Shown: positions 46,501-59,540, counted from the stretch's first letter. The stretch is 64,000 bases of DNA from Episyrphus balteatus (GCF_945859705.1 NC_079135.1:120037551-120101550); one strand, 5' to 3'. The notes: generated by a model not told the origin, from the letters alone. Numbers and translations are program-made.

Positions 46501-46589
46501 AAATCATGTGTGCAATTCACACGTGGTTGAAGTGAAACCTTAAAAATCATTTTAAAAAAATCGAAAAAATACAACTTTTTTTTATTCCA

Positions 46590-47225
46590 TTACTTTTTTT
46601 TATGACAATTTTAGACCATCTGAAAGCTTATTGTTTCAGCTCAAAATATTTATATCGACTATACAACATCTACTAAAAAACTAGAATTTTTTCAACGCAA
46701 TTAGTTTTTCTTTTCTCTTCTAACGCCATTAAATCCATTTTTTAAATGACAACATATAATAAATTTCATATCTTTATTATTTCATCTTTTATATATGACG
46801 CTTCAATCATATTTCTACAATGCCTACAAAAAAAGTAAGATTTTTTTAATCCAACCATGTCGATATTTCAAACTGAAATAACGGTACTTCCTACACTGGT
46901 GGCTGGTCATCGGCAACAGATCTCCACAGGTGTTTTGAGGTATTTTTCAATTTTTTCAATTTAAGATTATGTTACTTGTGGAGTATGTACCCTTATGTGT
47001 GATATATCAAATAATAGGTTATGTTATCAGCATGCGTATTAAAGTTAAATGTATGTGCACTAGATCAAAAGATATAACGTGTATAGAAAAAGAACATTTT
47101 TTTACCGTTATCTCAGAATTTTGAATATGAAATTAATTGAAATTTTGTACAATTATAATTTATTTAATTACCGATCTACAATACAAATTTCATTCATCTA
47201 TCTATTAAAACAAAATTTAATTATA
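46590..47225 (+). repeat. Dispersed repeat F, copy 2
   Basis: Collinear with 6850-7490 ('ccaaccatgtcga', 'taacggtacttcctacactg', 'caacagatctccacaggtgt', 'ctagatcaaaagatataac'). Confidence 0.65.
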
Positions 47226-47464
47226 ACAAGTTGAATGTTCGTGTCGCGTTTTCGTTTCATCTTGTTTCAAATCACTACGATACTAAAGAAGTTTTCACTT
47301 CAAAATTGTTTTCAAAAGAAATAAAATTGCATTCTTTTATTGAAGCTCAAATTCATAAAGTATTAATAAGAATCTTTGACTCCAAGAGTAGGTTTGTGAG
47401 ATTTAATTTCATAAATTAAGGTGCATTTTTAGAAAAAAAGAATTTCAAAGAACCATTTTTTAAA

Positions 47465-47820
47465 GGGTTGGGGTCGAAATTCTGTATGTTGCAAAATTCT
47501 GTATTCGAAATACTGTAAGCCAAAATACTGTAGGTATGTCAAAATTCTGTATGTGCAAAATGCTGTACGAGCAAAATTTTGAAAGTCAAAATTCTGTACA
47601 GCAAAATTTTGGTTGGTCAAAATACTGTATTTCAAATTTCTGTACATCAAAATTCTGTAAAAAGGCTGAAAAAAAAATATCGTTTTGATAATGTAAAAAA
47701 AGTGCTCGCGCACGAATTTTAAAAGATAGACCTTAATGAAATATTTTATAATGAGGTATATTTTGGAAGCGGGTAAAAATTGTGACTTCAAAATACTGGT
47801 TTTCAAAATTCTGCTTTTTT
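47465..47820. repeat. Array of 12-bp word CAAAATTCTGTA
   Basis: About twelve variants of CAAAATTCTGTA (or ...TACTGTA) stand 12-20 bp apart from 47477 to 47660, with two more at 47790-47816. The spacing is irregular, unlike a satellite. It resembles the subterminal word arrays of elements B, D and A2, but no terminal inverted repeat was found. The 148-codon minus-strand open frame over it is a repeat by-product. Confidence 0.75.
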
Positions 47821-47875
47821 GACAAAAAAAAGTGTTTTGTTGAAAACTAATTAAAAACAAGGTTGTTTGATACAA

Positions 47876-50561
47876 AATATTTTTTACTTATTTTTATTTT
47901 TTTTTTTTTTTGAAAATTCATTTTTGTTTGATAATAATTAAATAATTGCTTAATTTTTTTATGAAAATATTTAACATTAAAACAATTTCTTTTATATGCA
48001 AATATTTAACATTAAAACCATTTCTTTATACACATTTTTAAATTTATTGACAACAAAAACAAAAAAAAAAAAAATATAATACTAAAAAAATTGACAAAGT
48101 GCATAAATAAGTAGTTTTTCGAGAAGATAGTTATACAAAATTCGTCAAAATTTTTTTTTAATTCTTTGCAGAATTTAGTTGATTAGAATTATTATAGGTA
48201 AATCCAGAATTTTGAGCTGTTAGGAAATTTAGAAATGCCGTTGCGTAACAGTGTGACAAGCCCTACATAATGCTCGAGTATTTTCTGAAAAATTTAAAAA
48301 CTGAAAATATATTACTAACATGAAAACATTTTTCCAGCTTCTTGAAAATTCTAAATTAAAAATTCTATGTCAGTTGAAATAAAACTTGAAAACACAACAT
48401 TGACATACATTTTCAGGAAATTCTTCATCTTAGATTAATTTTAAATTGCTATTTACTCTAAATTCAAAGTTTCAATGAGCTAATTTATACGCCAACAGTA
48501 ATTCGTTTTTATACCATGTTTGCCTTTGCGTGTTTTGCAAAAGAATCGTTGGTATAATAAATTTCTTGAGTAACTCCTTTTAGTCACTTAATTACCAAGC
48601 TCCTCCATTCCTTCCAATATAACAGTAAATTGTAAATGTACACAAAAACAAATTCATCTCAATTATTTCTTAACTGATATCGACAAAAAGGATCTCATTT
48701 TATTTATTCATTTGTTTTTCAGTCAGAAAAGTCATTTTGTTCAACGTTTGGAGTTTGTTGAAGGAAAGAGGAAAAAGCCAACGATATTATGCGTTCTATG
48801 GTCGTACGAGTATATAATACAAAACGATTCTACGACTACTGACATTTGCCTGGCGTTATCCTTTTAGCCAATTTACTATTTTACAGCGAAATGTTGAATT
48901 GGAGTGCTGCACAAACACTTTTACATTTATTATCTGACTTTCAACATCTAAAGATACTTTTTCTATGCTAAAGGATGATAATGATGATGGTGATAATGTT
49001 GAAGAAAAAAAAAAAAAAAGGAGTTGAACTAAAAATTGTATATCAGCAAGTTCGGAACAAAGTTAAGTGAACGTGAGCTTACTTAAAGTCACGCGATAAG
49101 GACATTGTCGGTTTAGATGTACATTTTTTCAGGAAATTGCTTCTTCTTTTTTCTTCGTTTTTCCTTTATTGCACTTTTGTCCTATTCTCAAGATAGTTTT
49201 ACTTGTATCTATTTTTGTGTGCAGAGGGTGGAACTGATGTTGGAGGGTGTAACGGAAGGGGATTACTACTTTTTACATTCCAGTGCATGAATAATCGTCT
49301 TGAAAGGACAAACCTTACGAAAAGAAGATTTTATTGCTCGAGAATGCACTGAAAAAAAAAGTTTCATAAAAATGTTATTCGAGATTATATAGGTAAAAAA
49401 AAAATGGTCAATTTTTTTAATAATCATAAAAAATTATTTCAGAAAATGTTTCCTAACATGAATCCTTTTTAGTAAAATTTCAAAATAATACCATTTTTTG
49501 TATTTTTGTATGTTTAAGAATCCCCAACTTTTTCGTTCAGTGTATCCACAATCATCATTATCTTCATTCTCAACAATTCGTAATAAGGTAGGAATCTTAA
49601 CTGCTGGTAATAGTTAGTTACCTAGCTTTGTGTAGCAATTTGTGACTTCGTGAACAATCATGTAATAAAGTTAAAATAATTCTTAACCGCATAATAGATT
49701 GGGTTGTATCCTGTGTGTACTACATGTTTGTTCCACTAATAATAACAGTGTGTATGTGTTTTTTGTTTATTTAGTTCACAAGAAATCCAATCAAAGTTGG
49801 TTTTCTTAAAAAAAAAAATAAATAAATTCCAACATCGTCGTCGTCGTTGGTAGAAAGCTTATTCTCTTTCTGAATTGTATAAAATGAAATTGAACTTCTA
49901 TCGTTATTATTAAATGGAGCTTCATTTTGTGGGTGTGTTAAAACCTTACAAAAGTAATTTATGAAATACAAAAAGACATTTGCATGTGGCTTTCAATAAA
50001 GTACGACTATGTCCTTCTATAAAATTATTGAGAACTACCTACTTGCCTTTTATAGAAGTTTTGTATAATGAAATTGGTTTTCTCTGTTCTGTGTATATTG
50101 GTTATAATGTTGGGAATTTTGCTTTGATGTTATCGTTATTTCTTGGTAAAAGGAAATTAGTTTTTTGGTTAAATGAAAGTGATAATACAACTATTATGGC
50201 ATTTATAATGCTGCTTTTAGTTCTAAGAATTATTATTAACCATTCATTGTTTGATTTGTTTGAGAGATTTCAAATTGAAGATAAGTTCCATTGAAGTGAT
50301 ATAAGTGTGGTTAATTTAAAGTGATACGTAGGAAAAGGAAATATTGTTGAATAACAAACGTAATTCTCGTCTCGAAAGATATAGCACAGGGTTGATAATT
50401 TTTGAAACCAAAAAAAATTGTAGTAGAATGAATTGTAGTAGTATGATGTAAAATGCATTTGTATGTATTAAAAATGATAAGTGTGAATGATCTAATAAAT
50501 TGTTACTAATTTTATTATGTGTATTATAAATTGCTTTTACTAATAGCTATTTTCTAACATG
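47876..50561. other. Unique AT-rich DNA upstream of the coding exon
   Basis: Few repeats are visible. It is probably 5' intron or promoter-distal DNA of the gene at 51 kb. A short (TCG)n lies near 49833. No upstream exon could be pinned down. Confidence 0.4.
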
Positions 50562-50591
50562 TGTTTTTTTTTCTTGCATCTTATTTTACAG
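50562..50591 (+). promoter_or_regulatory. 3' splice acceptor for the 5' UTR exon
   Basis: A branch-like TCTAACA (50552-50558) and a long pyrimidine tract end in TTTTACAG at 50591, about 500 bases before the start codon. This fits the end of a 5' UTR intron. Confidence 0.45.
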
Positions 50592-51088
50592 ATTTTGCTA
50601 CAAAAAATAATCTAAACCGCATCTATAAAAATGTTAAAACTAATAAAACCAAAGCCAAAATAAAAGCTTCTTATTTAATAACAAATAATTAAAAAATATG
50701 GGCTCATAAGAAAAAAAAATACTACCTTTTCTAGGTAAATCATAAAAATATCAAAGTGAAGTGGATTTTTTTTTTTTAATTTTAGTTAACAGTTACTTCG
50801 TCAATATTGACGATGAAACAAAATGGCGACTTCTTGCTTTTTGCAAGAAATCAATGCAATTTTTCAACCAGCCACAAAAAAAATGGTTGACTAATTTTTT
50901 TTTTTTTTTTTCAATTTGTAATCAAATAAATTCAAAATAATTCTAAAATCATGATGTTTTTGAAAAAATAGTGTCAAAATTGTTAATAAGAAAAAAAAAA
51001 TCAAAATTAAAAAAAAAAGTGACAGTGTTTTCATCCTGTCGCATTATTTGTATAAAAATAAATTAAATTAAAAAAAAAAAAAAAAAAA
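50592..51088 (+). other. Probable 5' UTR of the 51-kb gene
   Basis: An AT-rich leader with many stops lies between the acceptor and the start codon, ending in an A run (51070 onward) that leads directly into ATG. If transcription instead starts inside this stretch, the acceptor is unused. Confidence 0.4.
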
Positions 51089-51584
51089 ATGGCGGGTCCG
51101 CAACTCCAACAACGACACCCCATTTTGTATGGCGGTGGCAGTAATGGCGGTGATAATATCGGCGGAAATAGTATTTGCATAGCAAGTACCAGCACATCGA
51201 GTGCTGGGCTGCATGCCTTGCGGCAAATATCCGATCAAAACGATTTGATCTATCGCGGATCGACATTGCCGCATTGCAGTAATGGCGGCAATAATGCTGG
51301 AGCGGCAACTATCAGCCGCGGAGTTAGTGGAAGTGTTTCGACACAAAATACACAACAAAGCGCAAGTAATACAGCGCTCTGCCGCCCTGGCACTAGCAGT
51401 AGTGATGCACTTATCGTTCCTGGATCGCATAGTAATATTGAAATAACTGTCGATGCGACGAAATCAATTAAATCCGATGATGTTGAACAAGGTCAACGGA
51501 AGGTGCGGCATAAACATCGACCGATATTAAGGAGATTAGTTAACTATGTAAGAGGTCTATTTCAAGGTTCCTCGACGACAAATG
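51089..51584 (+). CDS. First coding exon of an unrecognised gene (amino-terminal 165 residues)
   Basis: I do not recognise the product. The frame opens with ATG in a good fly context (A-run then ATGG) and stays open with a GC level and codon use clearly unlike the surrounding AT-rich DNA. Residues 1-40 are Gly/Asn/Ser-rich (GGGSNGGDNIGGN, STSTSS). Residues 41-62 (LHALRQISDQNDLIYRGSTL) look structured. Residues 63-125 are again Ser/Thr/Asn/Gly-rich. Residues 126-160 contain an acidic patch (KSDDVEQ), then a strongly basic patch (RKVRHKHRPILRR), then an amphipathic segment LVNYVRGLFQG, which could bind membrane or be the edge of a folded domain. AAATG|GTAAGA at 51584/51585 is a consensus donor, giving a phase-1 exon end; reading on would add low-complexity Lys/Asn residues up to a stop at 51736. 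No signal peptide or membrane span. The next exon is not recognisable in the window, implying an intron of more than 12 kb. This looks like the disordered amino-terminal tail of a large, long-intron neuronal or signalling gene, but that is inference. Confidence 0.75.
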
Positions 51585-51590
51585 GTAAGA
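51580..51590 (+). promoter_or_regulatory. 5' splice donor of the coding exon
   Basis: AATG|GTAAGA, close to the fly consensus (MAG|GTRAGT). It coincides with the drop from coding-like to AT-rich low-complexity sequence. Confidence 0.65.
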
Positions 51591-54500
51591 AATATTATTT
51601 TATATTCATAAAATTAATATTATCATTTTTATTGAATTGGGAAGAAATTTATTTTTCCTTAGAAAAGTTTAAAGATCAAAGTTCACTAGGGCGTATGTGT
51701 AACAAAAAAACAAAAAAAAATACAAAATGTTTATAAAGATGAAACTAGGTTTTGTTCTTGATTAAAAACAAACAAGAAATATAAAAAAAAATGACAACAT
51801 CTCAAAGAAAAAAGGACAAACAAAATTCCAATATAGCTCCTTATCCAAATAACAATTTTATCTGATGACCCCGATACCCTTGAATGAATAAGACATTTCT
51901 ATCAAAAAAAAAAAAAATAACGTAATAGAATATTATTTTAAAGTATACAATATAGACCATGAGAACTTGTTCAGATGGTTTTCATCTTTCTTTACTTCGT
52001 TGAAATGGGCAATGGTGTCAAAAAATCTAAATGTCAAAGTTTATAGAATTTTATTATAAAACTAACCCAAATTGTGAGACAAGCGACCACTTGTTTACAT
52101 TCTTTTGTAATCCAAAAGATTTTATCTCTCTAATTTGAATATTCTCAAATAAGTATAGGGACTTGAAAAATTTGGTTTGGGAAAATAACCGCAACAAGTT
52201 GTTGTCGTGGACCTTTTTACTAGCCATATAAATCTATATAAAGCAATAAAGTGTATACAAAATTTATGTTTTTGAGCTTATTAAGAAGCATTAAGTTTGA
52301 AATTTGATTCAAAAGAAAATACGTACCGTAATTTAAATTCAATTTTTATTAAAAGCATAATTTCAAATTGTTCGGTATATTTATTTCAAAATATTCATTT
52401 CTTATTCATATTTGAAAGAGAGATTTGAAATGAAATTTTATGTATTAAAAAAATTACTGTTAACATCCTTTTTTTTTTAATATTATGTTTGTGATCAAAA
52501 TCGTATCGGAAACGTTTTCAGTGGAGTTAAAGTAATTTTGTATGTTTACGATTTATGTTTACGATTTACTTCAAATTTCGTAGTTAAGAGTTTTTTAACC
52601 AAGATTAATGGTCCTTGCTATAAGACCAAATTGGAGAATGTTGTTTTTCTCAAAAATGGGTCTAACTTTTATTAAAAAAAACATTACAAACAAATTTTTT
52701 AAATAAAAAAAAAATGTTTTGTCCCAAAACATACGGTATCAGTCATAGGATCATTGTCTTTATATCTGTCTTTTGAAAAATTTTCGAAAACATCATCTTG
52801 GATTTTTAAAAAAATATTTTATTTTTATTTTTGAAAAATCAATATTTGAAATCGAGTAGATGAATTCTCTTGAAGTTTTTTTTATGTGTCGAACAATAGT
52901 TGTTTTTTATTGTCGTAGAAAATTTTTCTTGACAGTTTTTTTTTGAAATAGTTTTTAGATAAAAAAAAACTATTTAAAAAAAAGGGCTCTAACGATTTTC
53001 CAATATTATATTTTTTCGAATTTTTAGACTTACGATGTTTTGCAGTTTAACCGTGGATATGTAAAAAAAGTTCTGTCCACTAACCAGATTTTTTTGTGTT
53101 ATGTACTGTTTTTATAACACTCCAAAAACTATTTTCACCTGATTTTGTGTGATATTTTTCGGTGTAGGAAAATGGACAGCTTTAATTTAGTCGGCTCAAA
53201 ATTAAAAGACGCAGACGGAGAAATAAACGTTTTGACCCAAACTAGCGTTACTGTGCTTATTTTCAGAAAAGAGAAAAATGGATTGTCTCACTGTTTGCAC
53301 TGCCTCACTGTTCGCACCTTTCCCCTAAGTGTCAATTCTTAGAAGTGTTGAAGAATATTATGTTAGAGAAAATTTAATTCTTTTGAATATTCAAAATTTA
53401 TAAAATAATTTAATTTGAGTTTAAGGTAAACAAAGAAAGAAAAGAAAAGAGAAAAAAATGTAAAAATCTAAATAATTTTTATGATGTGAGAAAGAAAAAA
53501 AATATGTTCAAATTACATATGTATGTAACTGTTTTTAACCTTATTTGTTAATAAAAACACATTTTTATGTTTCAATCACACCGTTTAGCAAAAACAAAAT
53601 TGAATTACATTTCTCGGGACTTTGTATGGTTTTTAGGGCTGTTAAATAACACAGTAAGACTGTCGAGCAATTTATTTTTTATTAAAATCGGATGGAAACT
53701 AATGAAGCTAGAATTTTCGCAATGACTGAAGTGTAAAAACTATTTTATGTCCTTAAATCCAGATCCTTAGATCCAGAGGATTTATTGAAAAGAAAGGAAG
53801 TAGTTTTAATATGTCCAATAAGACCTACAAAATGTAATAGAAAAGTAATTTTAAATTACGTAGGTTGTTTTGAAAAAAAAAAAAAAATGAAATTTCAACT
53901 TTTTAAGAATCCTTAATTTTTCATATATTTGAACAAACACTTAAATCCTTTCTTCGCACTATGAATCATTGAAATTCTTTAAAAATTCAAACAGACTAAT
54001 TGTTAAAAATTTCAAATTTTATCTCATTTATGGTATTTTGAAATTGCCATTTATTAAGTGTATTGGACAAAATTGGAATATGGATCTAAGCGGTTGTTTA
54101 GAGGAACGAAACTTAAACCTTTTGAATCAAAAGTCAATATTTTAAAGTGGGAAATAGATGAAACTAAATTTATATGTGAATGCATTAAGAAAATACCCGA
54201 GATTTTGTCCCACTTGATTGTGTAGTTAATATAAAATGTGAATTGAAAAACCAAAGTTATAGATCATAAAATTGGTTAATTAATTGCTTGTACTCACTTC
54301 TGATATTTGCTCTTACATACATTGCAAATACCTCGATGACAGAAATACACAATCTGCAAAAAGTATAAATCTCAAAAAAAATACAAGCAAATTCAACTTT
54401 AATACCTGTCCAACTACAATCAACCCCAAAAAATATTGTTATTCCAATTCCAATCAAATTAATATTTGATAGATTTGTTGAAGTGATAGATCACCTTTGT

Positions 54501-56155
54501 GGTTGGTTTTTCAAATAAAATTGAATCCGTTGACTTTTCATGCACTCTCTCTCTGTTGCTGACACATAAACAATTGGCGTTTAAAATTCTTCGAAAATCC
54601 AATTTTATAGTTTTTTTTTTTTGTGGATCAATGTCCAGATCTAGTGATGAGATTTTTAAAAATAAAAATGTATAAAACCATAAAAATTGCATCCTCCAGT
54701 CAGCAAAGTTTGTGTATGTTTTCGTTGCATTCAGTCAGTATAGAGTGAATCAAAATAGAAAAACCAAAGTGGAGGCGTTTCTATTTAGTGGTCAGCAGAG
54801 GATTTGTGTGTTTTTATGCCAAACACATGTTCTACTTTTAGCAAAATAACATTGATGATGGCGAATGTAAAAATTCCTTTTAGTAGAGAGAAAGAGATTT
54901 TGTGGTCAGAATCAGTGGTTAGTTTTATGAGTTTTTTTAGTTGGTTTTATAAGCTTGTTATATAGACTCAATAAAACCATTGGAATTTTTGTTGCCTTCA
55001 AACAATAATAAAATTCAAGTCTTCTGATACTTTGTAGAAAAGTATATTGAAATTGAATGCGCTCTCAGTTAACAATGCAAATTGAAATTATATTGCTGAA
55101 AATTGCAAATTTTAAATCTCTTGACCCTTTCGATTCAATTTCGAAAAAAGTTCTCAAACTATCCTATTCAAAGCTTAAGTGATTCTATTGACAAAAAAAA
55201 ACATAGAATTACTCGCAGAATATTATAACTCCCAGATAGAATTTTGCATATTCCAAGTGCTGAGCCATTGAGTCCACTTTTCGACTTTCCATTTTCCATA
55301 TGACAAAATGGGGGCCACACAGAAAGAAGGATGAGCAAGAGAGGGAACTCCATTTCTATAGACCCATCAAAGTAGAGCAAAACCACTCTGTGTGGGCGAG
55401 AGAGTATTGCTACTACTGCCACTACAGCCTTTAGAGTATCCTTTTTTATTCGTATATTGAAAATGTCACTACGATGAAGTTAAAATTAAATTGAAAAACT
55501 TTTCTACTCATGTGGCATTCAACCAAGTTCCGTCAATAGGGGGTTATACAGTCTAGTTTCTAGTTTTTTTTTTTTTTTTACCCTTTTTTTTACTATATTT
55601 CCCTACTGTCTATATCCTTCTCTAGGAATTACTTTCATATAAAAAAAAAAATCAAATAAATTTAAGTTGACATATACACACAGAAAGGACGAGAGTGGTG
55701 CAATAAAAATACAAAAAAAAAAGAGGAAAAAATGTAAAAATAAATGCAATATCACTAAAAATCCCTTTATTAGCTTATTATACTAAAAATAAAATCTGTA
55801 GTGAGAACAGGACATTTGCACAGATGGAAAAATAAAAACGAGAATTGAGATCAAAAAAATAAAATAAAAAAAAAAAAAAGAGGAAAAAACAAACTTAACC
55901 CTGCTGCTGTGTTATCAAAGGACACTCTTTCTCACTCTGGTTGTAGGTAGATTATACCAGAGGTATAGGCTTAAGTTCAAAGGCAATGCTTACACAAGTT
56001 TATGGGCTTGTTGTAGGAGGTCCTTTTACATAATTTGCCTGTTGTTGGCGGAGGAATGTATAAACAGGGGACGGATTCAAGGGTTTGTTAAGTAGGACGT
56101 TGGTACATAATTTAAAGTGGACTCGAAATGTATATGTATTATATTTGTTTGAATA
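51591..56155 (+). other. Intron of the 51-kb gene (presumed), first part
   Basis: AT-rich with no recognised exon apart from the weak candidate at 53172-53342. A partial end of element G ('gacttacgatg...gtttaaccgtgg') lies at 53027-53055. 55220-55440 is less AT-rich but carries no convincing frame. Confidence 0.45.
53172..53342 (+). CDS. Weak candidate small exon or pseudogene
   Basis: A frame starting MDSFNLVGSKLKDADGEINV stands out from its surroundings by a modest rise in GC and by an acceptor-like 'ttttcggtgtag' just upstream (53157-53168). The opening loosely resembles the amino-terminal strand-turn of nucleoredoxin-like thioredoxin-fold proteins (…L.G.KL...DGE...), but the expected FSA.WC..C active site is not there. 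An internal near-duplication ('cctcactgtttgcac' type) argues for simple-sequence origin. It could equally be chance. Confidence 0.15.
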   Translation: MDSFNLVGSKLKDADGEINVLTQTSVTVLIFRKEKNGLSHCLHCLTVRTFPLSVNS

Positions 56156-57247
56156 TACAGGGTGTCCCACAGTCACCGCCCCAAATGAAAACCATGGACT
56201 CCTGAGGTCATTTTAAGTCGAAAAACTTAAGAGGTAATTTTCTCGTTTTCGTCCCGTTTTCGAGTTACCACGGTTTTTATGATTTTTGCTCTCTTGTCCT
56301 TTAACTGGCCTTATCTTTGCCAAACTACGTTTGATTTGAAAGATTTTTTTTACAACCAATCAAGAATTTATTCCAATTTAAGTTTGTCTCAAAACTTTTA
56401 TTTCTGCGGACAACCGTTTCTCCACAATTTTGCATCAAACACAATGTTCTTCGGTTTTTAAGTTCTTTTTTACACTTTCATATCATTTAAGTCAAAAAAG
56501 CACGTTAATGTGTGTTAATTTTTTGTGCTTTTTATTAAACCCCAGTTTATTTTCATAAAAAAATAGGTTTTATTTCATAAAAAAGGCTACTGAAAGTAAT
56601 TAAAAAAAAATAAACAAACTGAGTGAATTAAAAAAAAAATAATTTTTCAATACAAAATTAATTTAAATGAATTAAAACTTTTTCTGAGCTTTATCTATTT
56701 GTTCTTTTCTTAACCACAATTGCTCAGAAAAAGTTTTTAATTCATTTAAATTAATTTTTTATTTAAAAATTATTTCTTTTTTTCATTCACTCAGTTTGTT
56801 TATTTTTTTTTAATTACTTTTTTATGAAATAAAACTTATTTTTTTTATGAAAATAAACTGGGCTTTAATAAAAAGCACAAAAAATTTATACTCATTAACG
56901 TGTTTTTTTGACTTAAATGATATGAAAGTGTAAAAAACAACTTAAAAAACGAATAAAATTGTGTTTGATGCTGAATTGTGGAGAAACGGTAGTCCGCAGA
57001 AATAAAAGTTTTGAGACAAACTTAAACTGCAATAAATTCTTGATCGGTTGCAACAAAAATCTTTCGATTAAAACGTAGTTTGACAAAGATAAGGCCAGTT
57101 AAAGGACAAAAGAGAAAAAATCATAAAAACCGTGGTAACTCGAAAACGGGACGAAAACGAGAAAATCACCTCTTAAGTTTTTCGACTTAAAATGACCTCA
57201 GGAATCCATGGTTTTTATTTGGGGCGGTGTTTGTGGGACACCCTGTA
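56156..57247. mobile_element. Near-perfect 1.09-kb hairpin element with CAGGGTGTCCCA ends
   Basis: Left arm 56158-56689 and right arm 56722-57245 are inverted copies over essentially their entire length, with a loop of only about 32 bases. The ends CAGGGTGTCCCA...TGGGACACCCTG are flanked by TA, as for Tc1/mariner relatives; the same end motif occurs at 33818. Landmarks: 'ttaactggccttatctttgc' and 'ggccagttaaaggac'. Because the arms remain very similar, the element is young or kept alike by gene conversion. No transposase. Confidence 0.85.
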
Positions 57248-58211
57248 TGTATGTGGAGGATATTTTTTTGAAAAGAGGATTATTATCCTTATTTGATGGA
57301 GTAAATCCTTTAAGTGTTATACATGTTGAATTACAAATAAAAAAAAACATAATAAAACCTTCACGTTGTTAAGAATACCTATATATAAACTTGATCTTCA
57401 TAATTTAAATCGAAAAATTAGAATTATTGAAATTCTGATTGTTAGGTAAGTTGATTTTTATTAAAATTCCTTGAAAAAGAGCTTAGTTGGAGTTTGGAAA
57501 AAAAACTTACAAAAAAATATATTTCAGCAAGGTTAAGTCTTAATAATTTTAGATATTGTGGAAAGTTTATTAGTAAATGGGTTAAAAAAGGGTTTTGAAC
57601 TTTGGATCATAAATTTGGAAGAGTCATCTTGTAAAAGGTTTTGTAAATTTAATCTTTTGGTCAGCAGTTACGTTTATTTTTTTCCAGATCACTGGGTTAT
57701 TATATGTGTATTCAAAGTTAATACAAAGCTAAACCATCATACGAAGTCTCATATCTTATTAAAGTTGATGAAAATAATAAAAATAACTGCTAAATATGTA
57801 AATCCTTAGTAAAAAAAAAAAAGAAAACTCAAAGTTTTCCACTGAAAAAATGCAGTTCCAAGATACTGCGTCAAACGAGAAACAATCAGTGACTGTCTGT
57901 ATCTACAGTTTTAAACTACACTGATTAATTTATCAGAGAATTGGTTTAATTATTTTTTAGTTTAGTTTTAGTCAAGAGTTAGAATATTCATTTTCTTTTT
58001 TTTTCCTAACCTTTTTTTGAAAATTAGGGTTTCCCCCAAGTTTTACCGAAACTACTAATTCGATTTTAACGAAATTTAAAATTTAAACACTACAAACTTT
58101 CTTTCGGCCGATAGTTTAGTCGGGTTAGGCTCCTAGTGTGCATACAGGCAGCTGACTAAACAGTCGGGTTGCTAGGTTAGTTTGAAGGCAATTGTGTAGC
58201 AAAACAAACTT
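57248..58211. other. AT-rich non-coding DNA
   Basis: No gene. 58108-58165 has a short inverted pair ('gtttagtcgggtt' / 'gactaaac') near the F3 border. Confidence 0.5.
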
Positions 58212-59540
58212 TTTGACGTGATAACGTCTTATAAGTCGATGAACCTGGCAGCCACCACAAAAAAGTGACGCCATTTTCTAACGTTACACTCTCGCATTTT
58301 TGCAGTGCGACAAAAAATTTCAATTCAAAATTAAAAATAAACTATTAGAGATACAAAAATCTTCTCTAGCTTATTTAAGATAGATAATAACCTAAAGCTT
58401 AATCCAAATGAAGGATTTTTAAAAATTCCGTCAGTTAACAGGGTAAACAGGGGTAAAACGGGAAGATGAAATTTGGGCTAAAATCTAAACGCGAAGTCGT
58501 AGAGAATTGATTTTTTTACTATAGATAGATGAGACTAATTTAATAATAACTGCATTTAAGAAAAAATTCTAAAAAGTTTTGAAACTAAGCTATAACGTTT
58601 TGTTTAAACGTTGTACACGTGTTGGGGCTTTGACAAAATGATGATTTTGGGTAAAGGAAATTTTTTTTGAATATTCTAATAAAGATGCCAGGTGAAAGAT
58701 GAGAGAATAAAAAATTAGGCGTCTGATACGGATTTTTTCCAACACTCTGCGTTTCGAAATATGAATTTTTGAAAAACACCTTGTTTTTTAGGGGTATTTT
58801 TGGGTAATTTTTGATTTTTAGCTTTTTTTTTTAAGTTTAAAAAAATCTCAAACTTATAGGACATGTAGGCCTTATGCATACATATGCAAAAACTTGGAAT
58901 CGTTTAGTGAGTTTTGACTGAATAACGGAAGAAACAAGTTTTAAAAAAACACGTTTTTTACCGTTTTTAACCGATTTTCATCGTTTTTTATTTTTATCTT
59001 TTTTTCTTTTATAGATACAGGAATAAAGTATACGGAGTAATGATAGACCATGACTACGACTATATGTGTGCGAAGTTTTAATCATTTTCGTAAACACAAT
59101 TTTGAGATAACGGTAAAATAAAATTTTAGAATTCAACAGGTTATAACCAAGAGCAGTTAGAAATTTTATTAAACTTTTATGAGCATCCTGATACAATTAC
59201 CTTTCATTTGGTATATCACACATAACGGTAGACTAACTACAAGCTACACAATGTTAAATCAAGAAACTTGCGAAAAACCTCAAAACACCAGTGGTGGTCT
59301 GTTGCCCCCCAAACGTGTGGGGAAGTACCGTAATCTCAGTCTGGAAATTCGACATGGTTGGCTTTAAAAAATTCTAACTTCTCTTGTAGGCATCTTTAAA
59401 ATGAGATAGATACGTCATATGAAAGGTGAAATAATAAGCTTTCACATGGTATATATTTTTTATAGGTTGTCAATCAAAAAAATTTATTCCATAGCCTGAA
59501 AACATAAAAATAAATGTTTTTTTTTGTTTGAATAAAATCA
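58212..59540 (-). repeat. Dispersed repeat F, copy 3 (inverted)
   Basis: Collinear with F1 on the opposite strand, beginning TTTGACGTGATAACGTC at about 58214 and including 'cttataagtcgatgaacc', 'accgtaatctcagtc' and 'gacatggttggctttaaa'. Small open frames differ between copies, so no protein is conserved. Confidence 0.7.

Noticed and set aside
47429..47875. 148-codon minus-strand open frame
   Set aside because: It runs across the CAAAATTCTGTA word array; its repeated YRIL/QNF residues simply translate the repeat.
57424..57440. GTTAG|GTAAGTTG as a second recursive splice site
   Set aside because: Upstream bases are not pyrimidine-rich and there is no good branch point at the right distance.
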